Assembly: GCA_020466095.1 (NCBI GenBank)
Contig: CM035808.1
Coordinates: forward strand, 15,058,259-15,122,258
DNA length: 64,000 nucleotides
Reading direction: 5' to 3'
DNA from: Chlorops oryzae
Lineage: Eukaryota > Arthropoda > Insecta > Diptera > Chloropidae
Shown: positions 43,756 through 55,879 of the stretch, piece after piece
How positions within the stretch are numbered: position 1 is the first letter of the stretch
How the letters are laid out: the number at the start of each line of letters is the position of its first letter
Made by a program: the position numbers and the translations under genes
The notes under the pieces: model-generated
The model's input: only the letters and a program-made list of their open reading frames with translations
Told to the model about the DNA's origin: nothing
The model's database searches: none

Positions 43756-44345
43756 CAGTCCAATTCTAAATATTCTCGGGGAATTTTTCCCTACGAGTTT
43801 GAAAAAAATTCTTTCATTCAAAGCACACTTGGAAGCGAGTATCAACGGAACATGAATTTCCAACATTTTAAACTTCAACTCATTTTTACAGGGTTCGAAA
43901 GGATGTCTGCCAAACAGCCAAAGCAACAAAAATATAGCTGTGGTTTTGGCTGCCGCCGTATAAATTTCAACAGCTCAGCTACAGCCATTAATTGACACTA
44001 AGAAGATTTCTTTTTTCCGCGGAGAAAAATTTTTAGGCAAAAATTACCGGGGAATTATCATTTCGAATAGAGCTGTATAGGAGCTCCACAAATTCATGAA
44101 TCATGCGGAATTCCTGGGACCATAGGAAGGAAATTGTAGGGCCTCGACTTCTCAACAGCTGAAAGCTTTAAGAATTAAGGAAAATGCAGAGCTTTCGCCG
44201 AACCGATATCTAATGAGAGGACAAAATGAGACAAAAATGAAATCCTTTTGCATTGCTTCAAGATTAGCGAATGTTAAAAAGCGATTCCGGGTAGATTCCT
44301 TTTGATTTTGCAACGATTTCCCGTTTTGTATCTAGACAATGAGTA
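43756..44345. mobile_element. CAGTCC/CAGCTC-ended element plus adjoining inverted repeat
   Basis: 43756-44076 has ends CAGTCCAATTCTAAATATTC and (reverse-complemented) CAGCTCTATTCGAAATGATA, both followed by CCCCGG words, so it belongs to the 14.2-kb element's family. Directly after it, 44077-44345 is the inverted copy of 19655-19915. Confidence 0.55.
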
Positions 44346-45489
44346 CAGACAAACCGCTATTTTTTTTTTTGCGAAAATGTGGTCTGAAAACTTGGGAGCA
44401 AGAGATTGAAACATTGAGGCTGAAGAATTTTTTCTGGATTTTCTTTTTCGCGGTGACTGAAATATGTTCGGTTTAATATAAAAATTCGAGGACTAGGATC
44501 AAAAATCACCCAAAACAGGACTTGGGGGCAACTATTTAACTGCGAAATTTTTAGTTCTGTCTGTGTGGGTACTTCTTGAAAACTTTCTTGAGCCTTTCAT
44601 TTCATTAACTCTACACTCGTGATAGGTGCCACGAAGAGATGTCTCAATACCTCTTTAGTAACATCCAGGAACTAGAAAAAAAAGACTACTATAGAAAGCT
44701 TTTGTGAAAATCTAAAATCTACCGAAAAGCTATCTATTTCCATATAGTACATTTTTCAACATATGTCTTAAGATTCCAAGAGCAAATCGTTTCAATGTCC
44801 TTTAACAATTCGATCCTTTGATACACTAACATTCTGCGACTTGCAGATTCTACGAATCGGTCTTTTTAAATTTGCAAAGAACTGTTCGTGTATTACATAA
44901 GTAAATTGACAAAAAAAAAGAAAAAACTTATACCAAAGCGGACTGAAAATCAGGACATTTAGTTATGGTCTACATGGAGATCCTTTGTATCATCTTTCGA
45001 GGAAAAAGGAAAAAGAATCGCAATAAAAACGTGCTTAAAAAATCATTTATTGAATTCGTGACAAAAATAACATTTCTATAGCCCAAGTAAAAAAAATTCT
45101 AACTACGTGCATGCGAGTGTGCCCTGCCCGGCTGCTCGAGTCTCGACTCATTCGTTGGGAATGGGCTGCAATATTACCAACAAAATTGATACTTAAAGTA
45201 AATATTTGCATTTTTCACGTCGATTTACGTAAGGTTTAGTGTCATTTCGCATTGAAATTGGACTTTATTAGAAAAAATTATGTAAATATCTACGAAAAAA
45301 AAAGCTAAGGTACTTGCGAGAGTTCTGAAATGAGTTCTCAGCTTGTTTGAAGCTGATAATTTTAAGTTACAACAACATAAGACGGCTAAAGTGAGTCCAA
45401 GAACGACTTTGATTTGCCCAGCTTTCTCAACTAGATTGGCGCACCATTGCTTTGGGAGAGTTGAGCTGAAGTATCATGGTCAGCTTATA
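44346..45489. other. No gene recognised
   Basis: AT-rich intergenic DNA without clear repeats. An A-run lies at about 44910. Confidence 0.45.
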
Positions 45490-45710
45490 TTGCGAATTCG
45501 AATCTTCTAGGTACGTCTTTCCTTATGCAAGTTGGGATAAAGAATTAATTGTGGGCGTGTGTGTGGGCGCAGCTGTGAGGCATTTTGACTCAGGATCATA
45601 TTGTAAGCCCAATATGCCAATCGTACCGAATTTCGACTTGATAACGTTTCAGTGGAGATCCGACCACAGACGGACGGACGGACAGACAGATTGCATCAGC
45701 TTTCGATCTT
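45490..45710 (+). repeat. Inverted partial copy of the 9.13-kb dispersed repeat
   Basis: GGAGATCCGACCACAGACGG, the GGACGGACGGACAGACAGA block, and CGAATTTCGACTT correspond to the reverse complement of about 9260-9440. The 78-codon frame here is the counterpart of the one in the first copy. Confidence 0.6.
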
Positions 45711-47113
45711 GATATTCCCTTCCGATTGTGCTTGGAATGGAAGAATTTTGTTCAAATCCGCAGTGAGAAGTCCCCCGGGATTATTAAGAAGCGGCCTGTA
45801 TATATGTACATATACATATTTGTCTATACCTGTGAAGCTTAGTCATAGTTCCCAATAAACACAACGATATCGAGACGATATCGTTTTCTCTTAAAGCTTT
45901 TTCGCGACGAGGCTTCGAGGCGATATCGAGACGAATTCGATATTCATTAGCGAATCGAGAATTTGTTCGTTCTCGAATCTTTAAGGGGGTCTTCTCATTG
46001 AAAACCCGTTTTTTGGACCCTTTTTAAAAAAATTCTTATTTGAAAACGCAAAGAATAATTGAAACCTTTTTTTATTTATTGTATTAAAAAAGGTTCAAAG
46101 TAAATAATCGATACGTGGGCTGTTCAAAAAGGAATGAGACTTCAAAGTTGGTGGTGAAAAAAAAGGTGCCGTCACGGCGGCCACGATTCCGGGTCTCCGG
46201 AGCGTCCGAAATGGAAACAAAAACGGGGTTATAATCAGTATAGATTTAATTCTCGGGTGAACCTCAAGCTTAATTTTGTGATTTTTTTTGACAAAATGGC
46301 GGCCATTAAAAAAAAATTTCAATTTCGGACTTTTTTTTTGTAGTTTAGTGTAAAAAAAAATTGTAAAAATTTTTTTAAAATTATGGTCGAGATTCACCCG
46401 AGAATGGTGACAATTCTGCGTCGATTCCACTTTGTTTCATGAAAATCGGTTCAGTAAAACTGGAGATATCATGGCCGCCAGTTCGAAAAACGTGGTTTCG
46501 AGATAAACGCGTTTAAAGTTTGAAGCAACGCAAAAATTACTCGTTTTAGCGCAGATCTTGCTCGACAAAGAAGGCTATATCCTAAATATTTCGAATTTCA
46601 AAACTGCTTTTAAGGGGCATGTTCAGGGCTACCCAAGCTATAAATAAATGCAATAAAAAAAAAAAGTCAAAAAAAAAAGTTGCTCAATGGGATAAACGGC
46701 CTTAACAAGGGTTCTCCGAATTGTTTTCAAATAGAAATTTTCTTTGTTTTCAAATCATATTTGTTTTTCTTTTTTCAATGAAAAAACTTCGGGTAAACAA
46801 AAAAAAATATTTCGAATGATTATTTTTCACTTTTGATTTCTCCTGCTGTGGGATTTGAACCGCGGAACCCTCGAAGCTTAGTCATAGCTGTTACCAGTTC
46901 CACAGTATTGAATGCCTCTTTGATCCGTTTTGGCCGCAAAATGTTTTAAGAGAAATTTTTGTGGTTCTATTTCAGACCAAAATACATTCCTTATCTTTTG
47001 TTGGACTCCTCTTGAGAACAGATCCAACCAGTTGTTTTTTAAACTATTCAATCGAAATAATCCTGAAGGCTAATGGCCCCTAAACAATTCTAAAGCTAAT
47101 ATACATATGTATA
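45711..47113. other. No gene; one tRNA-like B-box piece
   Basis: GATATCGAGACGA words repeat near 45865-45930. On the minus strand GGTTCAAATCCCACAGCAGG (46846-46861 region) is a good B-box, preceded by tRNA-like sequence to about 46935, so a SINE or tRNA relic is likely. A one-sided CCCCCGGGATT relic is at about 45772. Confidence 0.4.
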
Positions 47114-47197
47114 CAGTCAACTCTCATTGATTCGAAACTCGAGGGACTCTTAAAATATTACGAATTATCGAGTGTTTGAATTAACAAGAGTCGACTG
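47114..47197. mobile_element. pogo/Tigger-like MITE, 84 bp, TA flanks
   Basis: Ends CAGTCAACTCTCATTGATTC and (reverse-complemented) CAGTCGACTCTTGTTAATTC, with TA directly outside at 47112-47113 and 47198-47199. CAGT(C/T)..ACTCTC ends and TA duplication fit the pogo/Tigger branch of Tc1/mariner. Confidence 0.75.
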
Positions 47198-49918
47198 TAT
47201 TGGTTTTTACTTATTTTTTAATGTTGCCAATCGGAACCTCCCCATTTTCATATCGCAATGGCGCTAATATGAAATTAATTGCTTTTAAATCGAGAGAGAG
47301 AGAAAAAAAAACTGCTCCTTCTCATTTGTCACTTGCAGGCGCTTCAACAAAATTCAAAAGTTATGACCGCCAGTACCATTGTCATTATGCGCACTCTTTT
47401 ATTATTTTATTGTACGCGCTCAGTGACCTATGAAAATAGCAGACATAAGCAGAGGACGAATATGATGAAAACAAAAAAGAAAAAAAAGAGAACTAAATAC
47501 GTTTCAACCCGAAACGACCGAATCCGCGTTGTCACACTTATCTCGCGCACAATTGAATGCGCGTTCCTCGTTTTTCTCCATTTCATCGGCAAGGCATTCT
47601 TGTTTTTTTTTTAACCATCTATCACTTCTTCTTTACTCATTTTTTACATCCTAGTCTATTAAGAATAGCCACATTTTTGGCACATTTGGATGCCTTATGC
47701 AATGTGTGCATTTAGTTATTTCACTTCATTGAATTTCTCCTATGTTCTTGCAAACTAAGACCAAGTTTATTGCCTGTATAACAGACGCTTCCATGCTTTT
47801 TCGTTTTGAATATAAAAACCAAAGAATCGGCATTCCTCAACCTTGAGACGATTTGTAACATTATTCTGTAAGAGGTTTTCTCGCTGTTCACTTAAGAAGA
47901 GGAATTCAGGAAGCCTTGAGAGACGAAAATTATTCCATCAGACAAGAAATTTCTGTGCATTGGTCTTAAACAGTCTCTCACAACTATGAGATAGTGATTG
48001 TACAAGCTTTTTAAATAATAAAGCATCATGGCAAAATGATTTGGACTGATTACGTGCAAGGACACGATTTTATGGATTACTAAAAGGTCACCTTCAATAC
48101 AATCAAATCTTTTGTCTTTATAATATTAGTAAGGATTTGAAGTGCTTTAAGAGCCGACTAAAGCCACATCCCTCAGAATATAACAACGACAACATTTCAA
48201 TTAAATTTACAACTTCATTTCAAATCCATATAAGTTTGTTCACCCTACTTATCTGGAGTTCTTGCATTATCGTCTTAAGCCTTCGAAAAGCGAATCACTC
48301 GCAGGGTGTTTAAACGTTCTCTATAACCGACTCAGACATCAACGCACGACTCCACATATTAACGATGAGTCTAAGACTAATATAACTCCTATTGTACTTT
48401 GTAGAAGAGCAGAAGCTACCGCTGATGCAGCATGGCCATTGTGGTCGTCACCGCTTATCTGTGCGCTTTTCTTTGGCCAAGTTTTGACGTTGCATTTCGT
48501 TGTTCAACGTTTACTTTGCATGTCCTCAATTGTTGCTGCAATGTTAAAAGGGAATAATAATAATGGACATTCTTGTCGCATGCCAAAAGTTGGAATTGTA
48601 TTTGATAAGGAATGCTCTGCGATCCAAAAAAACAAAAAAACAAAAAAACACAAAAAACAACCGAGAATAAAAATAAAAAAATTAAAAATCAAATTCGCAT
48701 GTGTCTGTTTTACCACTTGCGATAAATGTGAGAATCCAGTTGGAAAATTTGGAGTCACCAAAAAAGAAAAGAGAGCACCATCAGATGTACAATAAGTTCC
48801 ACAAAATTGCTTCATAAAGACGTCAGAATGTACGTAATTGCATTTTCTTAAGAAATTATTTCATCACATTAGCAGTCAAGGATAATTACATATTTTCCTC
48901 TCGTAATATCGACGAAGAAGAGATTCCGTTGCCGCCTTCTAGGCGCATTAGTAAGAGCATAGAATTTTCGTTAATTTGTAGGTAATGGAAATTTGCACAA
49001 AAACTGTTCGTACTTTTTGTGACTGCGACAGCCAATTGGAACGCGCCCAAAGGGTATTGTTTGAAGGCAAGCGAAAGATGAAAATAAAGTAAAAAAAAAA
49101 AAAAGAAATAAATAAATGCTAACGCAGCTGCTATTGAAAAGAAAAGTGAATGAGGACATTTTTGACCATTTCTTTTTTCCTTTTTTTCTTTTCATCAACA
49201 ATTATGACAAACTAAGCTAAGCTAAGCTTGCTCAGCATATTTCATTCAATGCCCAAACGGGCAACAATTCAATTTCGAACTAAGTATTCCTTTCAAATCC
49301 GTTTTCCGATCCAATCCGTTCCGTTCCGTTCCGATCCTTTCCAATTCATTTGTTTGCATCTCGCATTTGGCGTGGCGCTGATGCTTCTCTGGCATTAATC
49401 ATCACCGCTCCAATGGTGGATAATGCCAAAAAATTTATTAACTCACGAATGGGAGAAGGCGTCAACGCCATTCGTCGCTGTCGGGAAATGCAAATTTTTT
49501 TTCTGCAATTGACTCACCGGCACTGCGGGGATAAAAATTCTTACTAATTTATTGTACTCGAGCGTACCTGAAATCGCACTTTCTGGCCGCATAAATTTTG
49601 CCAGATTTTGCGAGATAGAAAAATTCTACTGCAATTGGCAGGAGCAGTCCTTTTTTTGTTCATTTTTTCTGTTTTTTTTTGGGGGGGGTTTTTAGTGCCT
49701 TAGATTCGTAACTGATGTTGGAATGTAATGAACTGGGTGGATTTGGGAATGTAATGAATGAGCTTCTCCTTGAGGTATGCAATTGATTTGTTACTAGGTT
49801 TTGCGAAGGATTACGAATTAATATGGAATTTAAAAAAAAACTAGGGCAACATAAAATTTTCAAAACACCTAAAGGTATGCCTATAAATATGAAGATTAAT
49901 TTCGATGTTCATATTACT
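47198..49918. other. Repeat-poor AT-rich DNA without a supported gene
   Basis: This looks like unique intergenic or intronic sequence. The longest frame, 177 codons at 48262-48795, starts with a non-ATG codon and has a Lys-rich low-complexity half from AAAAAAC repeats, so I do not call it. CCGTTCCGTTCCGATCC repeats lie at about 49310-49335. A run of T and G lies at 49672-49690. Confidence 0.45.
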
Positions 49919-49926
49919 ATCTAAAG

Positions 49927-50305
49927 CAGGGGTTCCCAAACTTTTTCGGACGCGGAGCCCTTGAAAGACATAAAAAATTTTGTGGAGCCCCAGCCTATTT
50001 TGATATATATGGCACTATTCACCGGCAATAAATAGTTACTATACAGTTGGGCCCTTCAAGGCATTGGTGATAAAAATGTATAACGAAATAAATTAATGAT
50101 TAAGTTTTTTATTTTTAAAAGTTAAATTATTTTTCAACAATGAGCAACAAAAAAATGAAAAACTTAAAACATTTTTCTGTTTAGAAACAATAAGTTAAAC
50201 AAAAAATAAAAATTATTGAAAAATTAATTAATGTGAAGAATGAAACTGTTTCTTTTTCTGACAAACCGCCATGGGGCTCCGCGGAGCACACTTTGGAAAC
50301 CGCTG
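49927..50305. mobile_element. hAT-superfamily MITE, 379 bp, exact 8-bp duplication
   Basis: Left end CAGGGGTTCCCAAACTTTTT and right end (reverse-complemented) CAGCGGTTTCCAAAGTGTGC, a classic hAT-type terminus. ATCTAAAG stands at 49919-49926 and 50306-50313. Inside the ends CGGAGCCC recurs inverted (CGGAGCCCC). Non-coding AT-rich interior. Confidence 0.9.
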
Positions 50306-50313
50306 ATCTAAAG

Positions 50314-51547
50314 CATTCATTTTTGGACCAGTGCGGATCTTTTAATAAATAACTCTTTTTTTTTTTTGGTTCTATTCAAAACCGGATTTGTTTCAACTGA
50401 AGCCTAAAAGTATGCACTGGCGAGAGTGCACTATAGAGAGAAGTCGTTAGAGCGAGAACGCAAAATAAACTGAACTGAGAAGCTTTTTGTGGACTTCCCG
50501 TAAAGAAAAACATGCCATAGGAAAGCTCGTTATAGGACTCCATTGAAGTACATTCCGTTGCTTGGCTTAAGACACCCATAGCAAGCGTTCAAATTTTTGA
50601 TACATCAGATCAGAAATTGCACACATGGCTTTCATAAATCTCACTCGCAATCAACAATAAGCCAAAAGCCTGCATACGAGCCAGCCTTAAATACCGAAAA
50701 TAATTATAAGCACATGCTGCCATCAGAGAGTGCATTTCCGAAAAGGTGCACGTTGCGTAGGACTCCGGCCATTTCTAGCCGTACGGAGTACGTGCTTCGG
50801 ACAATGCACTTAATTTTGGACATTGCAAGTCCAAATGAAAGACACTTCGTTACAAGTGCGGACGATGGAAACGTCGCACTGCCGAATTTTCCGAATGATG
50901 GCATGCAATTTCGCAAATTTAGCCTATAGAAAATATGTGGCATGTGCTCTTTGAATTCAGTTACATGACTTGAATGATCAACAACAAAGAAGAAGAAAAA
51001 AAACTGTTCGAAAAGAGAGGCTATGGGAAACAGAGGGCGACCATTTAAAAATTCAAATAGAAAATAGAAGATAGAAAATAGAAAAGAACAATGCGACCAG
51101 GCTTTGGGCTTTCCAGGATATTTTTAGTCCTTGCTCAAGTAAGGAGTAACGAAGTGACAACAAGTGTTTTGCGGTTTGTAAGTTGCAACTTGTCCTTGTT
51201 GTGTCCTTATTGTTATTTTATATTGATTTTTGCTTTGAAAACTTTCTGCACGAATATTGTTGTTGTTGGTCGTTTATTGTGATCTTACATGAAAATTTTC
51301 GACAGCATCTGAGAGCGATAGACAAACTTCAAATGAACAGACCACACACACTCAAGGCACTCAAGTATTCTGTATTCGAATGAATGTAATTTAAAATTTA
51401 ATGTGATTTTCGGAAATATGAAAGAAATCTGGTCTTTTTGGGTTTTCAATTACCTTCCTTCTGATTTCATATATCTTGAATTTAGCTGCTCAAAAATTAT
51501 GTCATGTATAACAAGTGCACTAAGTCAGTGTGGGTGACGTCAATCAT
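50314..51547. other. No gene supported
   Basis: The stretch 50640-50940 is less AT-rich and open on both strands (110 codons plus, 79 codons minus), but lacks an ATG-led frame with recognisable motifs. I leave it unassigned. Confidence 0.4.
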
Positions 51548-51834
51548 CTCAATCATCGTAATAATTAAATTTCCAACTATTTACTGTCCTTCCTTGAATA
51601 TATGTATGCTTAAGATTTAAATTAAAATAGAGTCAATCGGTTTTGATCCTTTAAAATCTGTGGGCAGTGAAAAACGAAAGACTTAAAATTGTTTTTATTT
51701 CATACTCTTGTGAACAAAATATAAGTCGGTATTAAATACTATAAGGAGTTCCATGGAAGTAAACTCAGAAAAGACCACTCGCGAGAGAAAAATTGCCATG
51801 ATAAAAACTCAAAATATATTAAGTATTATCCGTG
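51548..51834 (+). repeat. 287-bp segment duplicated, inverted, at 61527-62279
   Basis: The segment from CTCAATCATCGTAATAATTA to AGTATTATCCGTG is nearly identical to the reverse complement of 61527-61762 plus 62220-62279. Here it lacks the hAT insertion found in the second copy, so it preserves the empty site GCATACATATATTCAAGG (reverse-complemented). Confidence 0.9.
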
Positions 51835-52079
51835 TTCTTTTTTTCGAAGACAAAGAAAAAAAAAACATTTCTGCTTATCGGCACATACTTTAATAATGAA
51901 ACTGTGACAAATACTGAGTGTCAATATGATATGAAATTGCTTTTCATAGGCGCTTTATTGCATTCAACGCCCTAAATTCAACTTTTTTCCTACAGAAATA
52001 GGTTTAATAATGCGAGCTTTGTGTTCGAAGTGACTAATAAGCTCATGAAGATAATGCAGTGAAACCTTTTTTTATGGGA

Positions 52080-52690
52080 TTGCAATTGATTGGGGAGTGG
52101 TGGCCAAGGGAGAAAGAGAGAGAGAGTGAGAGAGAGTGAAAGAGGGTGAGAGAGAGAGCGCGCGAGTGTGAGCGAAAGAGAGTGAGCGGGAGGGAGGGGG
52201 ACGGTCCGATAGGGAGAGAGAGCGAGAAGTAGGAAGAGATAGGGAGAGAGAGCGAGAGAGAGGGAAAGCGAGATATAATATATATAGGGAGAGAGAGAGA
52301 GGGTGAGATAGGGGGGGGGGGAGAGAGAGGGAGAGAGAGGAGAGGGAGAGAGAAAAAGTGGGAGTGAGAGAGATAGGGAGAGAGGGGAGAGAGAGAGGAG
52401 AGGAGAGGGAGAGGGAGAGAGGAGAGGGAGAGGGAGAGGGAGAGGGAGGAGAGGAGAGGGAGAGGAGAGAGGGAGAGGGAGAGGGGGAGAGGGAGAGAGA
52501 GGGAGAGGGAGAGGAGAGAGAGGAGGAGAGAGAGAAGGAGAGAGAGAGGGAGAGAGAGAGAGGAGAGAGAGAGAGAGAGGGAGAGAGAGCGAGAGCGAGA
52601 GGGAGAGAGAAAAAGTGGGAGTGAGAGAGGAGAGAGATCGAAAGAGGGTCAGAGGAAGGGATGGAGAGAGGAATAGAGGAAAAGAGAAGG
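52080..52690 (+). repeat. GA-rich low-complexity tract, about 0.6 kb
   Basis: Almost pure purine on the plus strand: GAGA, GGGAGA and GAGCGAGA words. Reading frames of 231 codons (minus, Ser/Leu/Pro) and 88 codons (plus, Arg/Glu/Gly) are translations of the tract. A G-run sits at about 52312-52320. Confidence 0.95.
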
Positions 52691-54267
52691 GGAGATCCGG
52701 AGAGATGGCGTGAGACGGCGTGGAATGGGGAGCAATGGGGAAAAGAACAAGACAGAGAGAGTCCCACTATATAAGTATTTTTTTAAACAATTTTCAATAT
52801 CAGAAAAAGTTTTTATTGAACATAAAAAAATGTATGGCTTAAGAAAATGAGTGGGATTAGTTTTGATTGGATTATGACTTGCTTTAAGGTGTTTCTTTAT
52901 GGCATGTACAAATTGGATCAAATATTTCATTATTATCACTTAATTTCAGATTATGTACTTTGAAATACTTAATATTTTACAAATCCTTTACATAAGTTTT
53001 TTTTGGCTTTTTCAGCTTCAGGTCGTACAAACTCTTAGAAAGCTATCTATTGACCTTTAAAATCTTAGTAAAACCTAATATAAGAGCAATTATGGAAAGA
53101 TTTAAGTGTTTCTAAACAAATTTGACATACATAGGTGTCCTCCTCAATTACCGAGGTAACAGTCTAGAAAACCATGGTATTCAATCTCAGTTGACAAGGT
53201 ATCAAAATCTCAGTAACTTGAGCATTGCGAAGTAAAAGTTTTTGGACCTTGTTGCAGCTATCCCTAATGGAGTTTTCCTACTTTTCTTGGTCTCAGTTGA
53301 TATTGAAAGAGAAAATAAAAAATAGAAGTAAAAATAGATTTAAAAAAAAATTTAAATTTTCCAAAAAGACGGTTACAGTGTATCTTTCTAGGGGTTTTTG
53401 TTTGAAATTTTTCAATTTTTGATTTGGATTTTGTTTTGCTTGGTTTTGTAAACTTTCGTTTTGTAGTTATGGAATTGTTGGGTGCAACATTCCTTTGCTT
53501 ATAACTTCTGGTGCCACAATTGGAGGACGTTGTGACCAACCCTTTCAAGGTAAAGATACGGAACCGTCCGAAGTACACAATGAAAACAATTCGTTTTATA
53601 AGTACAGATTTGGGAAATCGTACCAACGAATTGTACCACAAAACGAAGCTGCTTCAATCATCAAAACTGACACACGCAAGCGGAGAGCCGTCAAAGAGCA
53701 CAAGAATACAAAATTATAGATACCTACATACCTACATATGTACGCCAAGCTCGAAAGCACTAACAAAAAGAGGACACAAATTACATACATATCTTTATGT
53801 TGATGTCGAGCGCTTAAGTTACCCTTAAAAGCTTGCATAGCTCGATTGGTCTCATGCAATGCCGAATGTACGAATGTTTGTTTGTTGGCGTCTGCACACT
53901 CTGTTTCACTGAGGAGCATAGCCCAGTTAACGATTTTGTGCCGCTTTTACGAATTAAGGACTCGTGGAAAAATTTGGTTTAAATCATTATACAAATTGAA
54001 AATGGAATTCAGGAAACAATAGGTTTCGAAAATATTATTCTAATTTACTTGTTAATCGAGCAGCTTTAAATAATCTTCGATCGAAACTTTTCATTGATTT
54101 ATAAGGAAAATCTTAACTCAAAGCTCTCTTCTCGTATAAGTCTGGATGTTGGTGGTGAATGGAAATGAAGGGAACTACATTTAAACCGTAATGAGCTCCT
54201 TATGATGAGATCTTTACTTTGTAACAAATTCATAAATAGTTTTTTAACTACATATCTAGTGTTTTTA
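52691..54267. other. No gene recognised
   Basis: AT-rich DNA. Overlapping frames near 53264-53919 on both strands have Lys/Phe-rich low-complexity content. A word run of ACATACCTACATATGTAC type lies near 53725. Confidence 0.4.
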
Positions 54268-54305
<38 letters not shown>

Positions 54306-54306
54306 T

Positions 54307-54338
<32 letters not shown>

Positions 54339-54345
54339 TCTCTCT

Positions 54346-54425
<80 letters not shown>
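54268..54425 (+). repeat. (CT)n microsatellite, about 158 bp
   Basis: Continuous TCTC with occasional TT and CC interruptions (for example CTCCTTTCTC near 54300). The 96-codon plus and 68-codon minus frames are artefacts of this tract. Confidence 0.97.
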
Positions 54426-54427
<2 letters not shown>

Positions 54428-54773
54428 ACAAAAATTCTCTCTATGACAAAACAACTATTTATCTACCGGATGCTCGAGTCTCTCGTTTTTGAAATTTTCT
54501 CTTCTTTGTGTGGTTGGCGTTTATTAGTCAAAGTGAAAATTTGCGCTTCCAAATACTTCAATAGCTTGCTTACTGGGTTGCAAGATGCTTTTTGTTATTG
54601 AAGCTTCCGAGCAGTTATTTAGGCAGTTCATTATTTTAGGAATACAATATTTCTATGAATAACCTGAAATTGAGGAAATCTTTAACTCTCAAATATATTG
54701 AAAAGTAATAAATAAATGTCCATTTCTCCGGTAATGCGAGAATTGATCAAAAATTGCATGCCATAATAAGCTA

Positions 54774-55028
54774 TTATATCTGTGGTCATATGGAAGAGTA
54801 GCTTAAGTCGACTTAAGCTCAAAATGAGTTATAATTAACACTGAATTCCTTTCAAAGAAGCGCAATCATTGGTAAAACCCTCGTCCCCTAACATTCTTCT
54901 GAAGATTATTCAAGAAACAAAATTCCGTTTAACATGGGAAGGTATACGAAATATAAAACTTTAAAGCGCTTTTTCTCGAAACAGCATATTTCGACTTAAG
55001 CTACTCTTCCATATGACCACAGATATAA
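54774..55028. mobile_element. MITE with ATCTGTGGTCATATGG ends, 255 bp
   Basis: TTATATCTGTGGTCATATGG then AAGAGTAGCTTAAGTCGA at both ends in inverted orientation, nearly perfect over 38 bases. Related one-sided sequence is at 57270-57312 (AACATGGAAGAGTAGCTTAA) and a diverged element at 62560-62915. Confidence 0.8.
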
Positions 55029-55879
55029 TTACAGTTTTGTTTCAGAAAGGAATGCATTACTTTTCGTAGGACATCTCCGTGTTAAAAATCATACAATCTG
55101 GAAGTCATTTTCCATACAATATCGATTACATTTTGTGTACATACCCTGCAGTAAATGCGGGGCAAATTGACCCCAGCGTCACCACTGTCATTCTATAGAC
55201 ATGGTCAACGAGGAGGTCCACAGTTCAATTTTCTTGAGCATTCATAAAATGAATTTGCTGCACGAGAATCAGAAGGCTCCGTATCGTAATGGCAAGCATG
55301 TCCGATCATCAATCCGAAGGCTCGTGTTCGAATCCCAGGGCAGGCGAGAAAAAGTGGAAAATTGTAAAATTCAGAGGATTATTCTTATGGATTCTTATGG
55401 GTGAGAAGAGAGAAAAAAAAGTTTCCATTCCGAATTCTCGTGAATGCTTTCACAGTTTGTGCGAAAATTCTCATGAATTATATTTTCAATAACTTAATTT
55501 TTCCAATTTTTCCGCAAAAAAAAATTATTTTTAATGCCTGTTAGACACCTTTAATATTATCCACTTAAAAAAAAAAAAAAAAATTTGCACCCGCCCGAGC
55601 GAGATTCGAACACGGGTCGCTAGGCCAGACTCTTCACACTGAGCCATCCGAGCCCTGTGCGCGGCGCTTTCCATTTACGTAGTATAGCTAATGAGCTGCC
55701 TCTACGGCATCGCCAGTTCAATCGTCAACTGGTGTCCGCTCGAACATATGCTCATACAAAGTGTCCATAGGAGAATACATTGGCACGGGTACAGTTGGTC
55801 ACTAGTGACGGTGACGGAGGAACTAGTGACAGATTTGAATCAGTCACTAGTGATAATTACTGCAGGGTAATTAAAGCCA
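55029..55879. other. Two tRNA-like pieces and a short dispersed repeat
   Basis: About 55040-55110 is the inverted relative of 28560-28610. At 55275-55345 a plus-strand sequence with CGTAATGGCAAGC and GTGTTCGAATCCC has A-box- and B-box-like words. The second tRNA-like piece is listed separately. No protein gene. Confidence 0.4.
55593..55656 (-). repeat. tRNA-derived SINE head
   Basis: On the minus strand GGATGGCTCAGTGTGAAGAG (A-box-like) is followed by CGTGTTCGAATCTCGCTCGG (B-box) and then a T-run on that strand (the A-run at 55567-55583). The arms do not make a clean modern tRNA and no anticodon is credible, so this is a SINE head or tRNA pseudogene. Confidence 0.5.

Noticed and set aside
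48262..48795. 177-codon plus-strand frame
   Set aside because: It has no ATG at its start, a Lys-rich half from A-rich repeats, and no recognisable domain or gene context.
50597..50943. Overlapping 110-codon plus and 79-codon minus frames
   Set aside because: Base composition is coding-like, but the starts are non-ATG or weak, no motif is visible, and both strands are open, so neither can be preferred.
52072..52767. 231-codon minus-strand reading frame
   Set aside because: It is a Ser/Leu/Pro translation of the GA-rich tract with no domain; low-complexity DNA stays open by chance.
54202..54492. 96-codon plus and 68-codon minus frames
   Set aside because: Both are translations of the (CT)n microsatellite (Ser-Leu and Arg-Glu repeats).
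55593..55656. Functional tRNA gene
   Set aside because: A- and B-box-like words are present but no full cloverleaf with a sensible anticodon could be drawn; SINE head is more likely.
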